Assembly (NCBI RefSeq): GCF_004804355.1
Contig: NZ_SRWZ01000003.1
Coordinates: forward strand, 1 to 64,000
Source: Cognatitamlana onchidii
GTDB lineage: Bacteria > Bacteroidota > Bacteroidia > Flavobacteriales > Flavobacteriaceae
Direction of reading: 5' to 3'
DNA length: 64,000 bases
The position numbers and the translations under genes were made by a program. How positions within the stretch are numbered: position 1 is the first letter of the stretch; every line of letters begins with the position of its first letter. A model generated the notes under the pieces. That model searched no databases and was not told where the DNA came from. It was given only the letters and a program-made list of their open reading frames with translations. This document shows positions 52,255 to 61,485 of this stretch, piece by piece.

Positions 52255-53337
52255 CTAATCATCTAGAATGATAACTCCTTTTTCACCCTTAAAATCAAAT
52301 GTACCGCTTAAGTCAAGACCATAAGTAGCTGTGATTTCACGAATTCTATCTCCTTTATCAATTAAAGTACTATTAATATTTTCAAAGGTTTTAGGAAGTC
52401 TTAGCAAGCCTTCCTCCAAATAAGCCCTAAATTTAAAAGAGGCATTAGCTATATTTATGTGGATATTTGAAGATTCCTGAATGATTTTTACATCGGCATC
52501 TGAGGACATAATGCTATTAATGCGAAATTCGGATACGCTCATGTTTAAATCTGTTTTTGTTTTTAGAGCGTTTATGGTCATGTCAGAATATTTTAATTGT
52601 CCAATTAAGTTATTAAGAGTGTCAATAGAAACTTCATCTTTACTGGAGTGAATTTCTAAATCATTAATTGATTCCAATTCAATCGTAGAACCGCTTGTAT
52701 TGAGAAGTAAATTCTCAGAATCGGATAAATCCATTTCGCCATTCTTCAGGTTAACAACACCGTATGATATGACATTGGCACGCAGTTTACCAAACTTCAT
52801 AGCAATTTTTGCATTAGTTAGATTCTCCAATATCCAAAGGTCGCCATGTTCAACGTTAGCTTTTAATTTACCAGTCCAATTCTCAATTAAAACATCCCCG
52901 AACTTATTAGTAATATCGATTTCAGTATTTGTAGGTAAATAAATAGTGTAGTTAATATCTAGGTTACTTTTATCAAATTCAAATGGGTTTACCTTTTTAA
53001 AATAACTAGAAATGGTACTTTTATTTTTATTGGATATTAAGGATGTAATACTTACAAAATCTCCAGCTTCTTTAATGTCGGGTTGAATACGGTCTAAAAG
53101 CTCTTGAGCACTTTCCTTTTTTTTATGAGAGACTTTAACCTCAATAGAAACTTTTGCCCTGTTTTCCTTCCATCCTTTAAAAGATACGTTTCCGTGTTTG
53201 TTATCGATATGCAATTCTCCTGCATTAGATAACTTAAATGATTTTTCAATGGTTTTAGATAAAGTTTCCTGAGAATATAGAGTGCCACAAATAAGCACCA
53301 TTATAAGCCATATTGCTTTTTTATAAAGTGTATACAT
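52255..53337 (-). CDS. DUF4097-like beta-solenoid secreted protein
   Basis: The 360-residue protein has a signal peptide (MYTLYKKAIWLIMVLICGTLYSQ) and a long right-handed beta-helix of the DUF4097/putative adhesin type (ELHIDNKHGNVSFKGW, DITNKFGDVLIENWTG, HGDLWILENLTNAKIAMKFG, LNTSGSTIELESIND). Its start overlaps the end of the anti-sigma gene by 17 bp. In this family the proteins follow sigma/anti-sigma pairs and are likely cell-envelope sensors or adhesins. Confidence 0.85.
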   Translation of the reverse strand: MYTLYKKAIWLIMVLICGTLYSQETLSKTIEKSFKLSNAGELHIDNKHGNVSFKGWKENRAKVSIEVKVSHKKKESAQELLDRIQPDIKEAGDFVSITSLISNKNKSTISSYFKKVNPFEFDKSNLDINYTIYLPTNTEIDITNKFGDVLIENWTGKLKANVEHGDLWILENLTNAKIAMKFGKLRANVISYGVVNLKNGEMDLSDSENLLLNTSGSTIELESINDLEIHSSKDEVSIDTLNNLIGQLKYSDMTINALKTKTDLNMSVSEFRINSIMSSDADVKIIQESSNIHINIANASFKFRAYLEEGLLRLPKTFENINSTLIDKGDRIREITATYGLDLSGTFDFKGEKGVIILDD

Positions 53338-53866
53338 CGGTGTCGTTTGTTTTATTCGTGTTATTAAGCTGTTTTAAAAGTCTTTCAATTAACTCAATTC
53401 GCTTTTTGTAATTAATTACAATTGCTTCTAAAACACGTTCATTATCGATATTTTCCCCAAGTTCTTGTTTAAGGAGATCATATTCGCTATCTAGATCATC
53501 CATAAACGATAAAAATTCATTTTTTTGAGCATCGGTTAATTTCGAATTCTTTTTTACTAACGCTACTTGATAAGCTACTAGCCCTTGATAGTGCGTGTCG
53601 ATATCTAATAGTTCTTGGGAAACAAATTGATCTTTGGTTGCAGTAGAAGATGATACAATAGTAAACAATGAAAACACCCCTAAGGCAACTACTAGAACTG
53701 CGGCGATTTTAAAGATTTTGCTTTCCCAAAGTTTTATGGCTTTAGGCGGTGCATCTGGTTTTTCCAATTTGGCTTCAATATTTGACCAAAGCTTATCTCT
53801 ATTGGGCCTGTGTTTATCAAAAGCGCTTTTATTTTCTCTTACATATGTTTCAAAATTTTCCATCAT
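53321..53866 (-). CDS. Membrane anti-sigma factor-like protein
   Basis: The 181-residue protein has a cytoplasmic N-terminal part (FETYVRENKSAFDKHRPN, DKLWSNIEAKL), one transmembrane helix at about 51-70 (IFKIAAVLVVALGVFSLFTI) and a helical periplasmic part (LSFMDDLDSEYDLLKQEL). The zinc-binding HxxxCxxC anti-sigma motif is absent. Position 4 bp overlapped with the sigma gene identifies it as the partner. The first codon, ATG 53866, is preferred, with a second ATG directly after it. Confidence 0.82.
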   Translation of the reverse strand: MMENFETYVRENKSAFDKHRPNRDKLWSNIEAKLEKPDAPPKAIKLWESKIFKIAAVLVVALGVFSLFTIVSSSTATKDQFVSQELLDIDTHYQGLVAYQVALVKKNSKLTDAQKNEFLSFMDDLDSEYDLLKQELGENIDNERVLEAIVINYKKRIELIERLLKQLNNTNKTNDTDVYTL

Positions 53867-54393
53867 AGCGTTTTTATTATGTCAATTAATCTTTTCTTTG
53901 CTCTATGGTATTGTGACTTCGAAGTAGAGGTCGATATTCCTAATACTTCTGATATTTCAACATGGTCAAAGCCTTCAACTAAATACAAGTTTATTATTTG
54001 TTGGTAACCAGCTGGCAAAAGCTCTATTGCCTTAATTACCTTTTTTATATCGTAAATAGAAGTGTCTTCATCTTTAACATCGTTTTTTATGTGATATATT
54101 TCGTTTTCTATAGGTACAGCCAGAATCTTTTTCTTCTTCAATTGATTAATACTCTTATTAATCACAATACGTTTTAACCAGGAACCAAAGGTGCTATCAT
54201 AGCGAAAGGACGACATATTATTAAAAGCCTCAACAAAACTATCCTGTAATACATCTTCGGCATCTTCTTTAACTCGCATCATTCGCATACTTACATTATA
54301 CATAGCATCAACATAAAGTTCATATAACTCATATTGCGAAGTCCTATCACCTAACTTACTTTTTTCAATAAGTTCTTTGTGTGTATATAACAT
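53863..54393 (-). CDS. ECF-type RNA polymerase sigma factor
   Basis: The 176-residue protein (ATG 54393; a TTG at 54405 adds four residues) has sigma region 2, about 20-90, with YVDAMYNVSMRMMRVKEDAE, DVLQDSFVEAFNN and FGSWLKRIVINKSIN. Region 4, about 120-175, has LPAGYQQIINLYLVEGFDH and EISEVLGISTSTSKSQYHRA, a helix-turn-helix. It is an extracytoplasmic-function sigma factor in the Bacteroidota group without regulatory domains. It starts a six-gene operon with anti-sigma, adhesin-like, barrel, small and GIN genes, and probably drives it. Confidence 0.93.
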   Translation of the reverse strand: MLYTHKELIEKSKLGDRTSQYELYELYVDAMYNVSMRMMRVKEDAEDVLQDSFVEAFNNMSSFRYDSTFGSWLKRIVINKSINQLKKKKILAVPIENEIYHIKNDVKDEDTSIYDIKKVIKAIELLPAGYQQIINLYLVEGFDHVEISEVLGISTSTSKSQYHRAKKRLIDIIKTL

Positions 54394-54556
54394 GTTGGTT
54401 TCCAATCGAAACGGCTAGCTTTTAAATAATCTTAAAAATAGTTTTATTATTTAAGTTATTATTATAGACAGCGGAAAAACTCAAGGGTTGCACAGAGAAT
54501 AAAAAATCTTAAAAAAAACTAAGATTTATTGATGTTTAAGATTGGTTGTTAATTTG

Positions 54557-54564
54557 TAATTTTG
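54557..54564 (+). promoter_or_regulatory. -7 promoter box of the GT9 gene
   Basis: TAATTTTG, a perfect -7 box, 28 bp before the ATG at 54593; a TTG at 54529 is slightly too far (25 bp). Confidence 0.45.
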
Positions 54565-54592
54565 CGTCACTTTATTCAAAATTTATATTTAA

Positions 54593-55645
54593 ATGTCTTT
54601 TAAGTCACAGATTAACCAAATTAGAAGAACGGTAATATGGAGTCTCGCCAAAAGTGTTGGTGGATCTTACAAAGAGCCAGAGTATGGTTCATGCGATGTG
54701 ACTAAAATTAAGAAGGTACTAATAATAAGGCCCAACCATAGGTTAGGAAATCAATTGTTGCTAACCCCTTTGGTTCAAGAAGTAATCGATGTATTTCCAT
54801 ATTGTGAAGTGGATCTTTTTGTTAAGGGAGGAGTGGCGCATCCCGTTTTTGAGAACTATAAAGAAGTGGTAGACATTATTAAGTTGCCTAAAAAACCATG
54901 GAGTCATTTGTTTAAATATATAAGTTGTTGGTTTTCTATTAGAAAAAAAGCCTATGATTTTGTAATAAACGGCGACAGAACTTCTTCCTCAGGAAGACTG
55001 CTCACACAGTTGGCTAAGGCTGAATTCAAAATTTTTGGTGACGTTGATGAGGCCCGGTTTAAAGGCATGAAAGATTACCAACATATGTCTATTTATCCCG
55101 TTTATAATTTGCGCTTGTATTTGAAAAACTTGGGAGTAGATCTTGAAAATAAAGAGGTTCCTAGGCTAGATATTAAATTGAGTGAGGAGGAACTTAAAAA
55201 AGGAAAAGAGGTTTTAAATGATGTTGTGGGAGATAATAGTAAAAAAACAATTTGCATTTATACCAACGCTACAGGCGATAAGTGTTATTCTGAAACATGG
55301 TGGAATACATTGTATTCTAGACTGCTTAAAGAATACCCCAACTATCATATTATTGAAATGCTTCCGATTGAAAATATTTCAAAAATAAATTTTAAAGCCC
55401 CCAATTTTTATAGTAAGGATCTTAGAGAAATGGGAGCCATTATAAAAAACACAAGTATATTCATAGCCGCAGATAATGGTGTTATGCATTTAGCAAGCGC
55501 TTCTTTGGCTCCAACTCTTGGATTCTTTTCTGTAACCAACTTAGAGATGTACAAACCTTATGGTAATAAAAACTTAGCGTTAGACACTAATAAGACCAGT
55601 ATGGATGATTGGATAGGGGCTATTAGTAATATTCTTAATGAGTAG
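54593..55645 (+). CDS. Glycosyltransferase family 9 (heptosyltransferase-like)
   Basis: The 350-residue GT-B enzyme has the acceptor half with VLIIRPNHRLGNQLLLTPLVQEV. The donor-binding half from about 190 includes KTICIYTNATGDKCYSETWW and the GT9 signature IFIAADNGVMHLASASLAPTLG. Members transfer heptose or related sugars to lipid A cores. It is a stand-alone gene; nearest lipopolysaccharide genes are far upstream. Length and motifs are normal. Confidence 0.92.
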   Translation: MSFKSQINQIRRTVIWSLAKSVGGSYKEPEYGSCDVTKIKKVLIIRPNHRLGNQLLLTPLVQEVIDVFPYCEVDLFVKGGVAHPVFENYKEVVDIIKLPKKPWSHLFKYISCWFSIRKKAYDFVINGDRTSSSGRLLTQLAKAEFKIFGDVDEARFKGMKDYQHMSIYPVYNLRLYLKNLGVDLENKEVPRLDIKLSEEELKKGKEVLNDVVGDNSKKTICIYTNATGDKCYSETWWNTLYSRLLKEYPNYHIIEMLPIENISKINFKAPNFYSKDLREMGAIIKNTSIFIAADNGVMHLASASLAPTLGFFSVTNLEMYKPYGNKNLALDTNKTSMDDWIGAISNILNE

Positions 55646-55736
55646 CGTTATCATTCTATAAAGTCAAAGGGGTTTTAACATAATCTTCATATAAATTAAA
55701 CTCAATTTTTATACCTTCGTGTTAAATTGGTATGCT

Positions 55737-56279
55737 ATGAAACCTCTTCAGTATCTAGTGATTATGATATGCTTTATATGGTCTTGCAAATCTACCAAGG
55801 ATCAAGTAACGGAGTCCGAAACAGATCGTTTAAATACTATAATTGAAAGTAAGCAGTTTAGAATTGAATCGGACTGGGCCTATCCAATGGTTACAAATGC
55901 CATGCAACAAATAGGAAATGCCTTCTTAACTCAACAAGGTAGTACCGCTAGTTCTATTAGTTTAATAGGAAACTCTAATTTTTTAGAAATTAATAAAGAT
56001 AGTATTACTTCATATTTACCTTATTTTGGTGAGCGACAAATGAACATAGGATATGGTGGGAATGATACTGCTATTGAGCTTTCGGGTACCTATAAAAATT
56101 TTCAGCAAAAAGAAAACAAGAATAAGGGGTACGATATTTATATGGAAGCGAAAAACAAATCTCAGGGAGAACTTTTTGAAGTAAATATTACGATTTACCC
56201 TAATCTAAATACCTATATTACTGTTAGAAGTGGTTCAAGATTCCCCATACGTTATTCTGGGGTTATAGTACAAGATTAA
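55737..56279 (+). CDS. DUF4251 lipoprotein
   Basis: The 180-residue protein starts at ATG 55737 (MKPLQYLVIMICFIWSC, lipid Cys17). The DUF4251 domain covers about 30-175: FRIESDWAYPMVTNAMQQIG, ISLIGNSNFLEINKDSITSYLPYFGERQ, the YKNFQQKENKNKGYDIYMEAKN strand pair and ITVRSGSRFPIRYSG. DUF4251 is a Bacteroidota lipoprotein family of unknown role. An upstream in-frame start at 55719 gives MLNWYA..., without the lipobox spacing changing. Transcribed alone. Confidence 0.88.
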   Translation: MKPLQYLVIMICFIWSCKSTKDQVTESETDRLNTIIESKQFRIESDWAYPMVTNAMQQIGNAFLTQQGSTASSISLIGNSNFLEINKDSITSYLPYFGERQMNIGYGGNDTAIELSGTYKNFQQKENKNKGYDIYMEAKNKSQGELFEVNITIYPNLNTYITVRSGSRFPIRYSGVIVQD

Positions 56280-56466
56280 GCTAATAACTTGCCATAGTTA
56301 GGGTGTTACAGGCTATTTACGTGTATAAAGATAGGTAAGTTGGTAGTTGGTCGTCGATTTTTGCATCCGGTTTCATTTCAACGTTTTATTTGTTTGTTCA
56401 TAAGGTTTTTTATTCTACTTATTAAGTAATCAATTAGTTTTGAATCGATTAATAAAACAAAGCCCC

Positions 56467-57072
56467 ATGAGAACATTTAGTTTTATATTGTATTTAGGAT
56501 TATTATTATCATTTAATAGTACACTTTTAGCTCAAGATATAGCATCGAGTGTAAATTCCAAGAATCCTTTTTATGACTACGCAAATAAGACCTTAAGTAA
56601 TATTGGTACTATTCCTGACTACGATACAAAGGAAGACAAATTAAAAATTACTGGAACTATTTACCTAAGTGATGGTGTTACGCCAGCAAAAGATGTTATA
56701 TTGTATATAGAGCAACCTAATGAGAGAGGGAGCTATGAAATGGTTAAAGAAGGTAAAAAGCGCTATGTTCACCATAGAACATGGATTAAAACCAATAAAA
56801 ATGGGCAATATACGTTCTATACTTTTGTGCCAGGAAAACGTTTATCTCAAAGAAAACTAATGCACATACACCCAGTTGTTAAAGAGCCTAATAAAAAAGA
56901 ATACGTTTTACCTGTGTACCTTTTTGACGACGATCCAAAACTTTCAAAAATTTGTCGTAAAAGAATGGTTAAACAAGGAATTACCAATAACATTCTTAAA
57001 CTGGAAGAAAAGAAAGGAGTATTTGTAGCCAAAAGAGATATTATCTTAAGTCAAACAGAGAATACACTGTAA
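56467..57072 (+). CDS. Secreted intradiol dioxygenase-like protein
   Basis: The 201-residue protein (start ATG 56467; a TTG at 56440 would add nine residues) has a signal peptide ending near LLAQ. The prealbumin-like fold of intradiol ring-cleavage dioxygenases follows: GTIYLSDGVTPAKDVILYIEQPNERGSYE, TWIKTNKNGQYTFYTFVPGK, and MHIHPVV. Iron ligands Tyr (in RGSYE) and His-x-His (HIH) are present, but the second Tyr expected in the segment before HIH is replaced (GKRLSQRKLM). The secreted form and missing ligand suggest a structural or altered catalytic role rather than catechol cleavage. Confidence 0.82.
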   Translation: MRTFSFILYLGLLLSFNSTLLAQDIASSVNSKNPFYDYANKTLSNIGTIPDYDTKEDKLKITGTIYLSDGVTPAKDVILYIEQPNERGSYEMVKEGKKRYVHHRTWIKTNKNGQYTFYTFVPGKRLSQRKLMHIHPVVKEPNKKEYVLPVYLFDDDPKLSKICRKRMVKQGITNNILKLEEKKGVFVAKRDIILSQTENTL

Positions 57073-57099
57073 ACAAAATTCAGAATACATAAACATAAT

Positions 57100-57128
57100 A
57101 AAAGCACCTTTTTGAAAAAGGTGCTTTT
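57100..57128 (+). terminator. Terminator after the intradiol-like gene
   Basis: AAAAGCACCTTTTT (57100-57113) and AAAAAGGTGCTTTT (57115-57128) form a 14-bp stem that in practice opens to a small loop at its centre. Confidence 0.85.
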
Positions 57129-57275
57129 ATCGTTTTAAGGGTTGTTATTGACTAAAATGCTTAAAATAAGGATTCACATTTGCTTTTAAACTACAATTTA
57201 ATTTCTATTTATTATTTTCATTTCTTAAAACTGGTGATTAACTGCTTGTTATTATTAGCATAAATACTAAACTAT

Positions 57276-57869
57276 TTGAATTTGAGAGTTGTTGTAAATA
57301 TAATGTCTTTTCTCTTTGTTCTGTTTATTCAAGCACAATCAGAGCATCATCTATTTAATGTGATCTATCAGGACAAACTTTTAGGTACCTTAGAAGCAAC
57401 AAAGGTTACCAAAGGCAACGTTATAAACTATAAAAGTCATACTAATATTGAATACAGTTTCCTGATCAACTTTTCCATTTCTTATAAATACGATGTTTTG
57501 TATGTTGATGGTATTTTAAAAGACGCTAATGCACATATTACTGTTAGGGGAAAAGATAAGACAAAGGTTAGAACGATACTAGAAGAAGGGGTTTATAATT
57601 TTTACTCAAATGAAAAGCTATCAAAAACGATTGAAACAGATATTAAAAATAGTGTAATACAACTTGTTTTTCAAGAACCGGTTGCAGTTAAAACAGTGTA
57701 TGCAGAGGAGCATGCTGAGTTTCATCAAATGGAAAAGATTTCTGAACATGCCTATAAAAAAAAGTCTCACACAGGCAAAGAGAGCTATTACTATTACCAA
57801 CAAGGAATACTCCAGAAATCTGAGGTTGATGCAGGAATAATAAGGTTTTCTATAGTAAGGGTGGACTAA
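57276..57869 (+). CDS. Secreted protein of unknown function (DUF6134-like)
   Basis: The 197-residue protein appears to start at a TTG (57276) giving MNLRVVVNIMSFLFVLFIQAQ, a proper signal peptide with a positive charge; the ATG at 57303 leaves MSFLFVLFIQAQ, which is too short. The mature part has successive strands (HLFNVIYQDKLLGTLEATKV, NYKSHTNIEYSFLINFSISY, VDGILKDANAHITVRGKDKT), a lipocalin- or DUF6134-like beta architecture. Function unknown. Single-gene unit. Confidence 0.72.
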   Translation: MNLRVVVNIMSFLFVLFIQAQSEHHLFNVIYQDKLLGTLEATKVTKGNVINYKSHTNIEYSFLINFSISYKYDVLYVDGILKDANAHITVRGKDKTKVRTILEEGVYNFYSNEKLSKTIETDIKNSVIQLVFQEPVAVKTVYAEEHAEFHQMEKISEHAYKKKSHTGKESYYYYQQGILQKSEVDAGIIRFSIVRVD

Positions 57870-57949
57870 GTTTACAGATAGTTTTGCGTGTGGTTAAAAT
57901 AGTCTATAGAAAGAATAATAATGATGTTTTTAATACTACCAAATAAAGC

Positions 57950-57957
57950 TATTTTTG
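57950..57957 (+). promoter_or_regulatory. -7 promoter box of copy B
   Basis: TATTTTTG, a perfect -7 box, 18 bp upstream of the first conserved block of the small element. Confidence 0.55.
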
Positions 57958-57963
57958 CTTTGG

Positions 57964-58070
57964 TATAAGTTTAAAATGAAACATAAAGTAATTGGTTCTT
58001 TGCTAGCCATTAAAAAGAAACATTTATTCAGTACTTTTACTATAAAAGCCCTTTTTTAAAGGGCTTTTAT
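57964..58070 (+). ncRNA. Candidate small RNA, copy B of a two-copy element
   Basis: The block ATGAAACATAAAGTAA (57976-57991) and the block TAAAAAGAAACAT (58011-58023) match copy A (22981-23074) in order. Spacing is 19 nt here and 15 nt there. The unit has its own -7 box and ends in a strong terminator, giving a transcript of about 105 nt. A 27-codon frame starting MKHKVIGS is open but its stop lies inside the terminator hairpin, so an RNA is favoured. Function unknown. Confidence 0.5.
58042..58070. terminator. Bidirectional terminator after copy B
   Basis: ATAAAAGCCCTTT (58042-58054), loop TTT, AAAGGGCTTTTAT (58058-58070): a perfect 13-bp stem that also serves the minus-strand Asp-box gene ending 58073. 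Confidence 0.85.
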
Positions 58071-58072
58071 GT

Positions 58073-61000
58073 TTACTTTTCAATGTATGGGCTTTTTGAA
58101 GATTGTAAGACAGTTCTAATGGTTTCAATGTCTGTTTGAATATCATTTAACGTTTTTTGAGAGGTATTAAGTTGTTTTATCACTATGTTTAATTGTTCTT
58201 CATGCGTGTTTGTAGGGCCATATGTAGAACGTTCTAAACCTCTGTAAATTGAAGATAATCTTTGACTGATTGTAGGCTTGGTTTTTTCACCTACTTCTTT
58301 CTTTGCTGAATTTCCATAATGAGAAACCTGTAATATGTTTAATTTATTATCGACATCATTTAATTGGTTTAATATGGTCTGAGACTCGGCATGGCTGCGG
58401 GTAACACCTAACTGAAGGGCTTTAATTTGTTTTTTGGTTTTAGACATTTTTAAATCGAACTCATAAATTTGTCGTGCTATATCTTCGTATAATCTCCAAA
58501 ACTTGAAAGTTTTTTCTTGATTTGTTTCATTTAGATATTCCTGATACAATGGTTTAATAGTAAATTCAACAGGTTCAGAAAGCGCTTTAAAACTACCGTT
58601 ATTTGAGACGTACATGGTAACATTATATGCTCCTGGCGGGGCGAGAAGCCCAGGCTTGCTTTTATCGGTTTTTGGGTTCAATAGTACAGGGGATAAGTTG
58701 GGATATCTAAGATCCCAAGACACACGGTTAATACCGCTTTTCGCTTTACTTAGTATATTTCTAACTATATTACCTTCGCCGTCCTTAATAACAAAAAGTA
58801 TTTGCGAATCCTTTTCAAGCATTTCATCAGATAAGGCTTCCCAGTTAGGAAAAGGGACATTGCTATTTTTTAGCTGGTTTTCTTTTTTTTGCTTGGTTTT
58901 TTTTAATGCTGCAGGCACCTCATTTAAATAATATGTAAATACCGCTCCAAAGTCAGGATTAGGCGCCACAAAGTGAGAATCTCCTTGACTTCCTTTGTCC
59001 TTATCAAAGCCTAAGTGAGAACGCGGAATATACCACCATGCGTCCCTTACAGGAAAAAGAACCGATTTATCTTCTAATTCGTTACCAGAAATATATCTTA
59101 AAGGGGAGTAGTCGTCAAGGATATAGAATCCTCTTCCAAAGGATGCAGCTACTAAATCATTTTCGCGTTTTTGTATGGCCAAATCTCTAAATGAAATGGT
59201 AGGGACATTCCCTTTTAACGGTTGCCAATTAGAACCGCCATTAGATGAAAAAAACAACCCATACTCAGTTCCGATAAAAAGAAGATTTGGTGAAACATGA
59301 TCTTGTACCAATCGCCAAACTAGGTGATTTTCGGGTATACTGTTACTAATGGAAGACCAGGTTTTACCGCGGTTACTACTCTTATAAAGATAGGGTTTAA
59401 AATCACCATATTTATGATTATCTAAAGCAACATAAACGGTATTTACGTCGTGTAGATCTGCTTTTATGTCGTTCACAAATGCCGTTTCGGGAACACCAGG
59501 TAGTTTAGATACTTTAATTTGTTGCCAATTGGCACCATCATCTTCGGTAATATTTATGTAACCATCATCGGTACCTGCATATAATAAGCCTTTTTTAAAT
59601 GGAGATTCTGCTAAGGATGTAATTGTATTATAATTAGACATGGCATACACATCCCAAGCATTATCAAAAGATTGTTGCTTACCCATAATTGGCAACCTAA
59701 ATCGTTCCTCATTTTTAGTTAAATCTTTAGATATTGCTTTCCAGGTATCACCTCTGTTCTCAGATTTCCAAATGCGCTGTGAGGCAAAGTAAATGGTTTT
59801 TGGGGAATGCGGACTTACCAAAATAGGGGCATCCCAATTAAAACGTTCTACTTTTTCGTTAGCATCTGGTTGTGGTTGAATGTCTACTACTTCACCTGTA
59901 TGCATATCTATTCTAGATAATGTACCTTCTTGTCTTTCAGCATATACAACTCTTGGATTCCCAGGTTCAACAGCTGGTTGATGACCATCCCAGTTTAAAA
60001 TGACGCGCCAGTCACTGTTTTGAATACCTTGTATACTATTAGTTCGCGAAGGGCCTCCCTGAGTACTATTATCTTGAGTGCCTCCATATATATTATAAAA
60101 AGGTTTTGTATCATCTACAGCAACCTTATAGAACTGGGTAACAGGAAGATTTTCAACGTATTTCCAAGATTTGGTTAAATCAAACGATTCATAAAGTCCT
60201 CCATCGGTGCCTACAAGAAGATAATTAGGATCATTTTTTCTAAAAGCAATGGCATGATTATCTCCATGCTTGTTTTTCCTATTCATTCGATAAAAGGTTT
60301 TACCACCGTCTTCAGAGATTTGCATAGTATTATCCATGAGATATAGACGGTTTTTGTGATGCGGTGAAACAAATAATTCCTGATAATAATGAGGACCTGT
60401 TCCGCCACTAACAACGTCAGATTGTTTAACCCAAGAATGGCCTTGATCTGTCGATTTGTATACAGCTCCCTTACGACGTTCAAGCTCGATAGCTGCATAT
60501 AATACATTGGAGTTATGCGGAGATATGGCGAGGCCTATTTTCCCCATGTTCTTATCTGGTAAACCATTAGAAAGCTTTAACCAAGTGTCGCCGCCATCGT
60601 TACTTTTATAAAGTGCTGTTCCAGGACCTCCTCCCATGTAGGCTGCAACGGTGCGATGCCTATCCCAAGTTGCTGCATACATAATATCGGGATTCTTAGA
60701 ATCGTAAACTAATTCTGTAGCTCCAGTCCATTGGTCATTTCCTAAAGTTCTTTTCCATGTGTTACCCCCGTCTGTACTTTTAAAAACACCACGTTCTCCC
60801 CCTTTATTCCATAGCGGCCCTTGTGCCGTAACCCAAATAATATTACTATTATTCGGATGTATTATAACCCTTGAAATGTGTTGGGAATTTTTCAAGCCCA
60901 TGTTCATCCAAGTTTTTCCAGCGTTTAAACTTTTATAAACACCATCCCCAATCCCGACATGCCTACCACCAACATCCTCACCTGTTCCAACCCAAATGGT

Positions 61001-61324
61001 ATTGGTGTTATTAGGGTCTATTGCAACGCACCCAATTGAATATGAGGATTGCTCATCGAAAATAGGGCTCCAGGTGGTACCAGAATTTATTGTTTTCCAT
61101 ACGCCTCCAGAACCAACAGCTACATACCACATGCTTTCATTATTTGGATTAATAGCAATATCGGCAATTCTGCCACTCATAAAAGCAGGGCCAATACCTC
61201 TTAGTTTTAGCCTTGAATATTTGGTTTCGCTGTTCTTGTTGGTTTCTAAATGTTGAGCGTTCTGTGTTTGAATACTAATTACAAATAGCAGGAGTGTAAT
61301 TAACAATTTACTAGGGTATTTCAT
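58073..61324 (-). CDS. Giant secreted Asp-box (BNR/sortilin-like) propeller protein
   Basis: The 1083-residue protein has a signal peptide (KLLITLLLFVISIQTQNAQ). At least nine Asp-box repeats of the S/TxDxGxTW type follow (GVYKSLNAGKTW, GVFKSTDGGNTW, ALYKSNDGGDTW, AVYKSTDQGHSW, IWKSENRGDTW, LYKSSNRGKTW and others), building beta-propellers like VPS10/sortilin. The last roughly 350 residues form a different region (SILFVIKDGEG, ELTNQEKTFKFWRL-like, helical RLSSIYRGLERSTYG). Such proteins are widespread in Bacteroidota, secreted, and of unknown substrate. Transcribed alone on the minus strand. Confidence 0.9.
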   Translation of the reverse strand: MKYPSKLLITLLLFVISIQTQNAQHLETNKNSETKYSRLKLRGIGPAFMSGRIADIAINPNNESMWYVAVGSGGVWKTINSGTTWSPIFDEQSSYSIGCVAIDPNNTNTIWVGTGEDVGGRHVGIGDGVYKSLNAGKTWMNMGLKNSQHISRVIIHPNNSNIIWVTAQGPLWNKGGERGVFKSTDGGNTWKRTLGNDQWTGATELVYDSKNPDIMYAATWDRHRTVAAYMGGGPGTALYKSNDGGDTWLKLSNGLPDKNMGKIGLAISPHNSNVLYAAIELERRKGAVYKSTDQGHSWVKQSDVVSGGTGPHYYQELFVSPHHKNRLYLMDNTMQISEDGGKTFYRMNRKNKHGDNHAIAFRKNDPNYLLVGTDGGLYESFDLTKSWKYVENLPVTQFYKVAVDDTKPFYNIYGGTQDNSTQGGPSRTNSIQGIQNSDWRVILNWDGHQPAVEPGNPRVVYAERQEGTLSRIDMHTGEVVDIQPQPDANEKVERFNWDAPILVSPHSPKTIYFASQRIWKSENRGDTWKAISKDLTKNEERFRLPIMGKQQSFDNAWDVYAMSNYNTITSLAESPFKKGLLYAGTDDGYINITEDDGANWQQIKVSKLPGVPETAFVNDIKADLHDVNTVYVALDNHKYGDFKPYLYKSSNRGKTWSSISNSIPENHLVWRLVQDHVSPNLLFIGTEYGLFFSSNGGSNWQPLKGNVPTISFRDLAIQKRENDLVAASFGRGFYILDDYSPLRYISGNELEDKSVLFPVRDAWWYIPRSHLGFDKDKGSQGDSHFVAPNPDFGAVFTYYLNEVPAALKKTKQKKENQLKNSNVPFPNWEALSDEMLEKDSQILFVIKDGEGNIVRNILSKAKSGINRVSWDLRYPNLSPVLLNPKTDKSKPGLLAPPGAYNVTMYVSNNGSFKALSEPVEFTIKPLYQEYLNETNQEKTFKFWRLYEDIARQIYEFDLKMSKTKKQIKALQLGVTRSHAESQTILNQLNDVDNKLNILQVSHYGNSAKKEVGEKTKPTISQRLSSIYRGLERSTYGPTNTHEEQLNIVIKQLNTSQKTLNDIQTDIETIRTVLQSSKSPYIEK

Positions 61325-61485
61325 AAAACGAGACGTTAGTTTTGTCTCATAAATTTACGGATAAAATGATATTTGATACTGTTAAAATGTAAGAATTATT
61401 TACTACTTCATTTAATCATGTAAATAACAAATAAATAATTCTGAATACAGACTATTTTGGATATGGACCTATAAATACTGTAAAA

